Shown piece after piece: positions 1 through 7,692 of a stretch of DNA of 25,732 nt. How positions within the stretch are numbered: the stretch's first letter is position 1; every line of letters begins with the position of its first letter. Below the pieces are notes generated by a model. It was not told the DNA's origin. It saw only the letters and a list, made by a program, of their open reading frames with translations, and made no database searches. The DNA lies in contig CAJJPG010000013.1 of NCBI GenBank assembly GCA_905193585.1, positions 1 to 25,732 of the forward strand. The letters run 5' to 3'. The DNA comes from an uncultured Oscillospiraceae bacterium (GTDB taxonomy: Bacteria > Bacillota > Clostridia > Oscillospirales > Acutalibacteraceae). A program made the position numbers and the translations under genes.

Positions 1-3000
1 GATTAATTTCCGCGCAGCGCATGCCCGTTCCTGCCGGAACAAGTTTACCGATAATAACATTTTCCTTAAGACCGAACAGCGGGTCAACCTTGCCCTTAAT
101 GGCGGCCTCGGTAAGAACGCGTGTGGTCTCCTGGAAAGACGCTGCCGACAAGAACGATTCGGTAGCCAAGGAAGCCTTTGTAATACCGAGCAGCGTTGCG
201 CGGTAGGTTGCCTTTGTAAGCCCCTCTTCGCCCGCGTCAATACGCGCCTGAACAGCGGCGTTTGCCTCGGAAATTTCCTTGTACTCGTAGCTTACATTCT
301 GCAGCAGGTCGGTTGAGCCGGGGTCGGTAACGCGCAGCTTGCGCATCATCTGACGGACTATAACCTCAATGTGCTTATCGTTAATATCAACACCCTGTGT
401 GCGGTATGCATTCTGAATTTCGGCTATGATATATTCCTCTACAGCCTCGGGTCCCTGCGCCTCAAGAATATCCTGCGGATATTTAGCGCCCGGTATCAGC
501 ATATCGCCCGCCTTAACCTCGTCGCCGTCCTTAACAAGGCAGCGAATACCGTAAGGAATAGTAACCTTTTCCTCGGTTTTAAGCTCATCGTTGGTGATTA
601 TAATTACATTGCTCTTCTTTTCCTCGGCAATGCGAACAGTACCGTCCATTTTAGCAATAAGTGCGCAGCGCTTCGGTCTGCGTGCCTCGAACAGCTCCTC
701 AACACGCGGAAGACCCTGTGTAATATCCTCCGTGCTTGCAATACCGCCCGTATGGAAGGTACGCATGGTAAGCTGTGTGCCCGGCTCGCCTATGGACTGC
801 GCCGCAACTATGCCGACAGCCTCGCCCGTGGTGACAGGCTTGCTGGTTGCAAGGTTGCGCCCGTAGCACTTTTTGCACACGCCGTGGTGGCTGTGGCAGG
901 TGAGCACCGAGCGGATTTCGATGCTTGTAATTCCGGCGTCAACAATTTTCTTGGCGCCCTCGCCCGTAACCATATCCTCATGCGACCAGATAACCTCGCC
1001 GGTATTCGGGTCAACTGCATCATGGAGCAGGTATCTGCCCTCAAGACGTTCTGCGAGCGGTTCAAGAATGTGGTTGCCGTCCTTAATATCGAATACGGTA
1101 AGGCCTTCTTCGGTGCCGCAGTCGTCCTCACGGACGATAACATCCTGCGCAACGTCAACCAGACGGCGGGTAAGATAACCCGAGTCGGCAGTACGCAAGG
1201 CGGTATCGGCAAGTCCTTTACGCGCACCGCGCGAAGAAATGAAGTATTCAAGTACGTTAAGACCCTCGCGGTAGTTAGCGCGGATAGGTACCTCAATAAC
1301 CTTACCTGCCGTGTTCGCAATAAGTCCGCGCATACCCGCAAGCTGTCTTATCTGGCTCATGGATCCGCGCGCGCCGGAGTCAGCCATCATGAATATCGGG
1401 TTGAATTCATCAAGGTTACCCTTCAGCGCGTCGGCAACGTCCTCTGTCGCCTTGTTCCATATTTCAATAACATGGCGGCTGCGCTCGTCGTTGCTTATAA
1501 GACCGCGCCTGTAATCGCGGGTTACCAAATCAATCTGAGATTCGGCGCCTGCAAGTATTTCCTTTTTCGCCGGCGGGATTACCGCGTCGATAACCGCAAC
1601 GGTAATAGCGCCCTTGGTGGAGTACTTAAAGCCGGTCGCCTTGATATTATCAAGAACTATAGCGGATTCGCTTGTTCCGTGCATTGTAATGCAGCGGTCA
1701 ATAATTTTACCGAGCTGCTTTTTGCCGACCTTGTTCTGAATAATATCGTCGTTGCTCTCAATAACGTTGGTATCGGGATTTTTAACGGTGTAGGTCCATT
1801 CAAGGTCAAGCGCGTGCTTGGGGTCGGTTCTGTCAACAAAGCCTAAATCCTGCGGAATTGACTCATTGAAAATTATAAAGCCGACGGTGCACCAAACAAG
1901 GCCGTGCTCGCCCTTATCGTTGGTCATGCGCACTCTGATAGGCGCGTGAAGACCCACAATACCGTCGTTATAAGCCATTATAGCCTCGTTTTTATCCCTG
2001 AATATCTTGTTTGCGCCCTTTTCATCGGACTTAACAAGGGTGAGGTAGTAAGAACCGAGTACCATATCCTGCGTAGGAACGGTAACAGGCTTACCGTCGG
2101 ACGGCTTTAAGAGGTTGTTTGCCGCAAGCATAAGGAAACGAGCCTCTGCCTGAGCCTCTGCCGACAGCGGAATATGAATAGCCATCTGGTCGCCGTCAAA
2201 GTCGGCGTTGTATGCCGTACAAACAAGCGGGTGCAGCTTTAACGCCTTACCCTCAACCAGTACCGGCTCAAATGCCTGAATACCGAGTCTGTGAAGAGTC
2301 GGCGCGCGGTTGAGCAGCACGGGGTGCTCCTTAATAACCATTTCAAGCGCGTCCCAAATTTCGGTGGAGGCACGCTCTACCATTTTTCTTGCCGACTTAA
2401 TATTTGTAACAGCCTTTGTTTCAACAAGGCGTTTCATAACAAAGGGCTTGAAAAGCTCCAACGCCATTTCTTTCGGAACGCCGCACTGGTACATTTTAAG
2501 CTCAGGACCTACAACTATAACCGAACGTCCCGAATAGTCAACACGTTTACCCAGCAGGTTCTGACGGAAACGTCCCTGTTTACCTTTCAGCATATCCGAA
2601 AGGGATTTAAGCGCGCGGTTGTTGGGGCCGGTTACGGGCTTGCCGCGTCTGCCGTTATCTATAAGGGCGTCAACCGCCTCCTGAAGCATGCGCTTTTCAT
2701 TGCGGACGATTATATCCGGCGCGTTCAGTTCAAGAAGTCTCTTTAAGCGGTTATTACGGTTAATAACACGTCTGTAAAGGTCGTTTAAGTCGCTTGTTGC
2801 AAAACGGCCGCCGTCCAGCTGCACCATCGGGCGCAAATCGGGCGGAATTACCGGAATAACGTCAAGTATCATCCACTCGGGGCGGTTGCCCGACTGCCTG
2901 AATGCTTCAAGAACCTCAAGGCGCTTTAAAATGCGTATACTTTTCTGTCCCGTTGCGTTTTCAAGCTCTGCGCGCAATTCGTCGCAGGTTTTATCAAGGT

Positions 3001-3544
3001 CAATTTCGCAGAGCAGTTTTTTAATAGACTCTGCGCCCATGCCCGCCTCAAAGTCGTTTTCATACTTTTCGCGCATATCGCGGTACTGCTTTTCGTTTAA
3101 AAGCTGCTTTTTCTCAAGCGGGGTAGTACCGGGGTCGGTAACTATATACTGTGAGAAATAGAGCACCTGCTCAAGCGCTTTGGGGGTAATATCAAGCACA
3201 AGACCCATTCTTGAGGGAATAGTCTTGAAATACCAGATGTGCGAAACCGGGGCTGCAAGCTCAATTGAGCCCATGCGCTCGCGGCGAACCTTTGCGCGGG
3301 TTACTTCAACGCCGCAGCGCTCGCAGACCTTGCCCTTATAGCGTATGCGCTTGTACTTTCCGCAGTGGCACTCCCAGTCCTTTTGCGGCCCGAAAATGCG
3401 TTCGCAGAAAAGTCCGCCCTGCTCCGGCTTTAGGGTGCGGTAGTTAATGGTCTCGGGCTTTGTAACCTCACCGTGCGACCAGCTTCTTATCTGTTCGGGA
3501 GACGCAAGTCCTATTTTTATTGATTCAAATTCAATTTCTGCCAT
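1..3544 (-). CDS. rpoC: DNA-directed RNA polymerase subunit beta' (3' end outside window)
   Basis: This is the largest subunit of the bacterial RNA polymerase core. With beta it forms the active-site cleft, and it carries the catalytic magnesium. The reading frame is open from an ATG at 3544 to the window edge (1181 codons visible, C-terminus missing). The start MAEIEFESIKIGL is the usual clostridial form and has a GGAGGGG ribosome site just upstream, in the 14-nt gap after rpoB. Visible landmarks are the N-terminal zinc cysteines C59, C61, C74 and C77, the catalytic NADFDGD loop with Asp448, Asp450 and Asp452, the bridge/trigger-helix region (GARGS, then RGLADTALRTADSGYLTRR), and the second zinc site with the C-x6-C-x2-C cluster CHSHHGVCKKC. 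No insertion or break was seen. It is co-transcribed with rpoB. The only gap in knowledge is the missing end. Confidence 0.97.
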   Translation of the reverse strand, partial: MAEIEFESIKIGLASPEQIRSWSHGEVTKPETINYRTLKPEQGGLFCERIFGPQKDWECHCGKYKRIRYKGKVCERCGVEVTRAKVRRERMGSIELAAPVSHIWYFKTIPSRMGLVLDITPKALEQVLYFSQYIVTDPGTTPLEKKQLLNEKQYRDMREKYENDFEAGMGAESIKKLLCEIDLDKTCDELRAELENATGQKSIRILKRLEVLEAFRQSGNRPEWMILDVIPVIPPDLRPMVQLDGGRFATSDLNDLYRRVINRNNRLKRLLELNAPDIIVRNEKRMLQEAVDALIDNGRRGKPVTGPNNRALKSLSDMLKGKQGRFRQNLLGKRVDYSGRSVIVVGPELKMYQCGVPKEMALELFKPFVMKRLVETKAVTNIKSARKMVERASTEIWDALEMVIKEHPVLLNRAPTLHRLGIQAFEPVLVEGKALKLHPLVCTAYNADFDGDQMAIHIPLSAEAQAEARFLMLAANNLLKPSDGKPVTVPTQDMVLGSYYLTLVKSDEKGANKIFRDKNEAIMAYNDGIVGLHAPIRVRMTNDKGEHGLVWCTVGFIIFNESIPQDLGFVDRTDPKHALDLEWTYTVKNPDTNVIESNDDIIQNKVGKKQLGKIIDRCITMHGTSESAIVLDNIKATGFKYSTKGAITVAVIDAVIPPAKKEILAGAESQIDLVTRDYRRGLISNDERSRHVIEIWNKATEDVADALKGNLDEFNPIFMMADSGARGSMSQIRQLAGMRGLIANTAGKVIEVPIRANYREGLNVLEYFISSRGARKGLADTALRTADSGYLTRRLVDVAQDVIVREDDCGTEEGLTVFDIKDGNHILEPLAERLEGRYLLHDAVDPNTGEVIWSHEDMVTGEGAKKIVDAGITSIEIRSVLTCHSHHGVCKKCYGRNLATSKPVTTGEAVGIVAAQSIGEPGTQLTMRTFHTGGIASTEDITQGLPRVEELFEARRPKRCALIAKMDGTVRIAEEKKSNVIIITNDELKTEEKVTIPYGIRCLVKDGDEVKAGDMLIPGAKYPQDILEAQGPEAVEEYIIAEIQNAYRTQGVDINDKHIEVIVRQMMRKLRVTDPGSTDLLQNVSYEYKEISEANAAVQARIDAGEEGLTKATYRATLLGITKASLATESFLSAASFQETTRVLTEAAIKGKVDPLFGLKENVIIGKLVPAGTGMRCAEIN

Positions 3545-3558
3545 ATCTGCCCCTCCGT

Positions 3559-6500
3559 TTAATTTTCGTCGTCAAATTCGCCGTCTGATGCGAATTCGTC
3601 ATATTCGTCCTCGGCTATCGCGTCGCCGTTTTCGTCTTCAAGCCCGAATCCGGTTAAATCGTCGGCAACCGAGTGACCGTCAAAGTCAACATCCTCGTTT
3701 TCGGGGATTGCCGGTGTTCCGAGGCCTATATCGTCGTCCTCAAAGCTCTGCTTCAGGTCGATTTCTTCGTTATTGCGGTCGAGCACCTTAACGTCAAGAC
3801 CCAGGGACTGCAATTCCTTAATAAGAACCTTAAACGACTCGGGCACGCCCGGTTTCGGAATGTTCTGACCCTTAACGATTGACTCATAGGTCTTAACACG
3901 ACCCACAACGTCATCCGACTTAACGGTGAGTATTTCCTGCAGGGTGTAAGCCGCGCCGTAAGCTTCAAGCGCCCAAACTTCCATTTCTCCGAAACGCTGA
4001 CCGCCGAACTGAGCCTTACCGCCGAGCGGCTGCTGAGTAACGAGGGAGTACGGACCGGTGGAACGCGCGTGAATCTTATCGTCAACCAGGTGATGCAGCT
4101 TGAGGTAGTACATATAACCTACGGTTACAAGGTTATCAAACGGTTCGCCCGTACGTCCGTCATAAAGCTGGGTCTTAGCGTCAGCCGTAAGCGGAATACG
4201 CGAGAAGTCAAGTTTTGCACTGTTCTTATATTCATAATCGTCGGACTTGGTAAATTCCTCCGCCATTGCGAAGCACTTGCGTATGTCGTCCTCATGCGCG
4301 CCGTCAAATACAGGCGTGCAGATGTTCCAGCCGAGCGCACGCGCGGCGTAGCCTAAGTGAACCTCAAGCACCTGACCGATGTTCATTCGGGAAGGAACGC
4401 CCAACGGGTTCAGAACTATATCAAGCGGGGTGCCGTCCGGCAGGAAAGGCATATCCTCACTCGGAAGAATACGGGATACAACGCCCTTGTTACCGTGACG
4501 TCCCGCCATTTTATCACCGACCGAAATCTTACGCTTCTGCGCTATATAGCAACGAACAACAACGTTTACGCCGGGGCTTAATTCAGCCGAATTTTCTCTT
4601 GTAAATACCTTAACGTCAACTATAGTGCCATATTCGCCGTGCGGAACGCGGAGGGAGGTATCCCTTACCTCGCGCGCCTTTTCGCCGAATATTGCGCGGA
4701 GCAGTCTTTCCTCGGCGGTAAGCTCGGTTTCGCCCTTGGGCGTTACCTTACCTACAAGTATATCGCCCGCGGTAACCTCTGCGCCAACGCGGATAATGCC
4801 GCGGTCGTCAAGGTCTTTGAGCGCGTCTTCGCCTACGTTCGGTATATCCCTTGTTATTTCCTCGGGTCCGAGCTTTGTATCGCGCGCTTCAAGCTCGTAT
4901 TCCTCTATGTGAATAGAGGTATAAACATCGTCGCGCACCAAACGCTCGTTTATAAGAACCGCGTCCTCGTAGTTGTAGCCTTCCCATGTCATAAAGCCTA
5001 TAAGGGCGTTTCTGCCGAGGGATATTTCGCCGTTGCTCGTGGCCGGGCCGTCGGCAATAACCTCGTGCTCCTTAACCTTTTGACCGACTGCTACTATCGG
5101 GCGCTGGTTTATACAGGTGCCGTGGTTTGAACGCAGGAACTTTATAAGCTTATATTCGTCAATTTCGCCGTTTGTCGCGCGAATCTTAATGTAATCCGCG
5201 CTTACATAGGTAACCTCGCCGTCGCGCTTTGCAAGCACCACTACGCCCGAGTCTACCGCCGCCTTGTATTCCATACCGGTTGCGACTATCGGGTTTTCGG
5301 GGCGTAAAAGCGGCACTGCCTGCTTCTGCATGTTCGAGCCCATGAGCGCGCGGTTGGTATCGTCGTTTTCAAGGAACGGAATCATAGCCGTTGCAACCGA
5401 AACTACCATTTTCGGCGAAACGTCCATATAATCCGCGCGGGTAATTTCAACCTCGCGGAAACCGTCGCGGTAACGCGCGTTAACCTTTTTCTTTATAAAG
5501 TAACCGTTTTCGTCAAGCGGCTCGTTCGCCTGCGCTACAACATACTCGTCCTCTTCGTCGGCGGTCATGTAGCGAACCTCGTCAAGAACCCTGCCGTTTT
5601 CCTTATCAACCTTGCGGAACGGGGTTTCAATAAAGCCGTATTTATTGATTTTTGCGAATGTTGCAAGATAAGAGATAAGACCGATGTTAGGTCCTTCAGG
5701 CGTCTCTATCGGGCACATGCGGCCGTAATGGGTGTAGTGAACGTCGCGCACCTCAAACGACGCGCGGTCGCGGGAAAGTCCGCCGGGGCCCAGTGCCGAC
5801 AGACGGCGCTTATGCGTAAGCTCCGAGAGCGGGTTGGTCTGATCCATAAACTGCGAAAGCGGGGAAGAACCGAAGAATTCCTTTATAGCCGCCACAACAG
5901 GACGTATATTTATAAGCGACTGGGGGGTAATGCTGTCGGGGTCCTGCGCCTGCAGGGTCATTTTTTCACGGACAACGCGCTCCATGCGGGAAATACCTAT
6001 ACGGAACTGGTTCTGCAAAAGCTCGCCTACCGAACGTATACGGCGGTTGCCTAAGTGGTCTATATCGTCCACATTGCCCACGTTGTGCGGCAGCCCCAGG
6101 AAATAGTTGACGGAAGCGAAAATATCATCGCACGTTATATGCTTGGGAATAAGGTTATCGGCGTTAGCCAGAACAGCCTCGCGCAGCTCTTCCTTGCCGT
6201 TTGTTTCCTCAAGCAGCTTTTTAAGCGCCTCAAAGGAAACATTCTCGTTAATTCCCAGCTCGTCAAGCTCGGCTAACTCTTCCGCAGTGAAATCGGTGAA
6301 ATCGCAAAGCCTTACCATACCGTTTGAAAGCACCTTTACCTCGGTAACGTTGCCCTCAAAATCCATAACGTTTATATAGGCTTCCTTTACGCCCTTGCGC
6401 TCGATTGTATCGGCAAGCTCGCGGCTGACGGTAACATCCGCCTCGGCAAGAATTTCACCTGTCATGGGGTCTGCCACGGGGCGTGAAAGCACGGCGCCGC

Positions 6501-7371
6501 GGATTCTCGCGCCGATTGCCAGTTTTTTATTGTATTTATAGCGGCCCACGCGGGAAATATCATATCTGTGCGCGTCAAAGAAAAGCTGATCGAGATAAGC
6601 CTTGGCACCCTCAATGGTAACAGGCTCGCTCGGCCTTAACTTCTTATATACCTCTACAAGCGCGTCCTCAACCGATTTGGTATCGTCCGCCTCTAAGGTG
6701 GCGGCAAGACGCTCGTCCTCACCTAAAAGCGCCCTTATCTGATCGTTTGTACCGATGCCGAGCGCACGTATAAATGTAGTAATGGGCAGCTTACGGTTTT
6801 TATCAATACGGACATAAAGCACGTCGTTAGGTGACGTTTCGTATTCAAGCCACGCGCCGCGGTTAGGAATTATAGTGGAGGAAAAAAGCCGTTTACCGGT
6901 CTTTTCGTCGGTTTTCTCTGCGAAATAAACGCCCGGTGAGCGCACAAGCTGGGAAACAATGGCGCGTTCGGCACCGTTTATTACAAACGTGCCGGATTCG
7001 GTCATAAGCGGGAAATCGCCCATGGAAACTTCGCTTTCCTTAATTTCCCCTGTCTCGCTGTTTACAAGGTGCGCGGTAACGCGCAGCGGCGCGGCATATG
7101 TCGTATCGCGCGCTTTGCACTCGGTAACATCGTATTTCGGAGTATCGTCAAGGCGGTAGTCAACAAAGCTGAGTCTCAGGTTTCCGCTGTAATCCGTTAT
7201 ATCGGACATATCCCTGAATACTTCTTTCAGACCCTCCTCAACAAACCATTTGTACGAATCCTTCTGAATTTCAATGAGATTAGGCATATCGATAACTTCG
7301 TTGATCTTAGAAAAGGTCATTCGATCGTTATTACCCAACCGTACCGGTTTTACCATTGAAGTCGGCTCCAT
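3559..7371 (-). CDS. rpoB: DNA-directed RNA polymerase subunit beta
   Basis: The second large subunit of RNA polymerase forms one wall of the cleft and contains the rifampicin pocket. The frame stays open up to an ATG at 7428, but I place the start at the ATG at 7371 (MEPTSMVKPV, 1270 aa). GGAGGAG ends 13 nt before that codon and falls inside the longer frame, and the extra 19 residues (with LALAALPPQ) do not look like RpoB. An ATG at 7356 (MVKPVRLG) is an alternative. Family blocks are clear: KDSYKWF near the N-terminus, the rifampicin region LSQFMDQTNPLSELTHKRRL, GRMCPIETPEGPNIGLI, GYNYEDAVLINERLV, and the C-terminal clamp GGKAQFGGQRFGEMEVWALEAYGA. The tail is long and acidic, as in other Clostridia. 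One pocket residue is unusual (Pro504). The 14-nt gap to rpoC implies one transcript. Confidence 0.96.
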   Translation of the reverse strand: MEPTSMVKPVRLGNNDRMTFSKINEVIDMPNLIEIQKDSYKWFVEEGLKEVFRDMSDITDYSGNLRLSFVDYRLDDTPKYDVTECKARDTTYAAPLRVTAHLVNSETGEIKESEVSMGDFPLMTESGTFVINGAERAIVSQLVRSPGVYFAEKTDEKTGKRLFSSTIIPNRGAWLEYETSPNDVLYVRIDKNRKLPITTFIRALGIGTNDQIRALLGEDERLAATLEADDTKSVEDALVEVYKKLRPSEPVTIEGAKAYLDQLFFDAHRYDISRVGRYKYNKKLAIGARIRGAVLSRPVADPMTGEILAEADVTVSRELADTIERKGVKEAYINVMDFEGNVTEVKVLSNGMVRLCDFTDFTAEELAELDELGINENVSFEALKKLLEETNGKEELREAVLANADNLIPKHITCDDIFASVNYFLGLPHNVGNVDDIDHLGNRRIRSVGELLQNQFRIGISRMERVVREKMTLQAQDPDSITPQSLINIRPVVAAIKEFFGSSPLSQFMDQTNPLSELTHKRRLSALGPGGLSRDRASFEVRDVHYTHYGRMCPIETPEGPNIGLISYLATFAKINKYGFIETPFRKVDKENGRVLDEVRYMTADEEDEYVVAQANEPLDENGYFIKKKVNARYRDGFREVEITRADYMDVSPKMVVSVATAMIPFLENDDTNRALMGSNMQKQAVPLLRPENPIVATGMEYKAAVDSGVVVLAKRDGEVTYVSADYIKIRATNGEIDEYKLIKFLRSNHGTCINQRPIVAVGQKVKEHEVIADGPATSNGEISLGRNALIGFMTWEGYNYEDAVLINERLVRDDVYTSIHIEEYELEARDTKLGPEEITRDIPNVGEDALKDLDDRGIIRVGAEVTAGDILVGKVTPKGETELTAEERLLRAIFGEKAREVRDTSLRVPHGEYGTIVDVKVFTRENSAELSPGVNVVVRCYIAQKRKISVGDKMAGRHGNKGVVSRILPSEDMPFLPDGTPLDIVLNPLGVPSRMNIGQVLEVHLGYAARALGWNICTPVFDGAHEDDIRKCFAMAEEFTKSDDYEYKNSAKLDFSRIPLTADAKTQLYDGRTGEPFDNLVTVGYMYYLKLHHLVDDKIHARSTGPYSLVTQQPLGGKAQFGGQRFGEMEVWALEAYGAAYTLQEILTVKSDDVVGRVKTYESIVKGQNIPKPGVPESFKVLIKELQSLGLDVKVLDRNNEEIDLKQSFEDDDIGLGTPAIPENEDVDFDGHSVADDLTGFGLEDENGDAIAEDEYDEFASDGEFDDEN

Positions 7372-7398
7372 AGGTTTACAATCACTCCTCCGTATATT

Positions 7399-7418
7399 TT
7401 GCGGCGGCAAAGCCGCAA
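7399..7418 (-). promoter_or_regulatory. Hairpin in the rpoB leader just upstream of the ribosome site
   Basis: A perfect 7-bp inverted repeat (TTGCGGC / GCCGCAA) with a 6-nt loop sits 7 nt upstream of the GGAGGAG of rpoB on the transcript. It lacks a T-run, so it is not an intrinsic terminator. It could affect ribosome access or mRNA stability. The function is inference. Confidence 0.45.
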
Positions 7419-7428
7419 GAGCAAGCAT

Positions 7429-7497
7429 TTACAACGGGTTTCGGCGCCGTAAAAAATTGCGTTCCGGCAAAATAGGCGCACAATCCCCCATCATCAT
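7429..7497 (-). CDS. Possible 22-codon leader ORF in the rpoB 5' UTR (speculative)
   Basis: Three tandem ATGs (7497, 7494, 7491) begin about 6 nt from the predicted transcription start and open a 22-residue frame beginning MMMGDCAPIL. Its TAA stop directly abuts the ATG at 7428, which is in frame with rpoB. There is no Shine-Dalgarno sequence, so translation would have to be leaderless-like. The frame could equally be chance. Confidence 0.15.
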   Translation of the reverse strand: MMMGDCAPILPERNFLRRRNPL

Positions 7498-7509
7498 TAG
7501 TAATTCATT

Positions 7510-7538
7510 ATTATAAACCCATATTATAAAATAGTCAA
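7510..7538 (-). promoter_or_regulatory. Sigma-A promoter of rpoBC
   Basis: On the minus strand a TTGACT -35 (7533-7538) and a TATAAT -10 (7510-7515) are separated by exactly 17 bp. The predicted start is near 7503, giving a leader of about 130 nt before the rpoB ATG. The near-perfect match fits a highly expressed gene. It makes rpoBC independent of any ribosomal-protein operon promoter. Confidence 0.85.
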
Positions 7539-7593
7539 GCATTATTTTTTTTGTTTAACCGAAAAAAATTTTAAACATTGTTGAAAATGACTA

Positions 7594-7621
7594 TTGCAAT
7601 TTCATGATTTTGTGGTATAAT
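7594..7621 (+). promoter_or_regulatory. Extended -10 promoter of nrdD-nrdG-dut
   Basis: TTGCAA (7594-7599), a 16-bp spacer and TATAAT (7616-7621) preceded by TGG form an extended -10 promoter with a moderate -35. The predicted start is near 7628, about 65 nt before nrdD. Confidence 0.7.
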
Positions 7622-7692
7622 AATATTCGCACTAACAAGATATGGTATGAGAACGCCGCTTTTTCAGTTTGCGGCTACAAGGGGATGTTTGA

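Larger units (their letters stand above)
7372..7692. other. Divergent rpoB / nrdD intergenic control region
   Basis: This 321-bp stretch holds no recognisable gene. It contains back-to-back promoters for rpoBC (minus) and nrdDG-dut (plus), with their -35 boxes 55 bp apart across an A/T-rich centre, plus the rpoB leader of about 130 nt and the nrdD leader of about 65 nt. The nrdD leader includes a short GCCGC/GCGGC hairpin at 7655-7675. No rplJ/rplL gene lies upstream of rpoB, unlike the common rplKAJL-rpoBC layout. No convincing pair of NrdR boxes was found by eye. Confidence 0.8.

Noticed and set aside
371..1846. A 491-codon open frame on the plus strand, opposite rpoC
   Set aside because: The minus strand encodes intact, well-conserved RpoC throughout. 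The plus frame has no ribosome site, no recognisable domain, and a composition that mirrors rpoC codons. Long antisense frames are expected here because the gene avoids TTA, CTA and TCA codons.
4639..5130. A 163-codon plus-strand frame opposite rpoB
   Set aside because: It is a shadow of rpoB codon use, with no start signals and no family resemblance.
7372..7428. Upstream extension of rpoB to the ATG at 7428
   Set aside because: The extra 19 residues include the GC-rich hairpin and the GGAGGAG ribosome site, so this stretch is leader rather than coding sequence.
7640..7660. Possible NrdR box before nrdD (ACAAGATATGGTAT area)
   Set aside because: It does not fit the palindromic NrdR consensus well and no second box at the usual spacing is visible.
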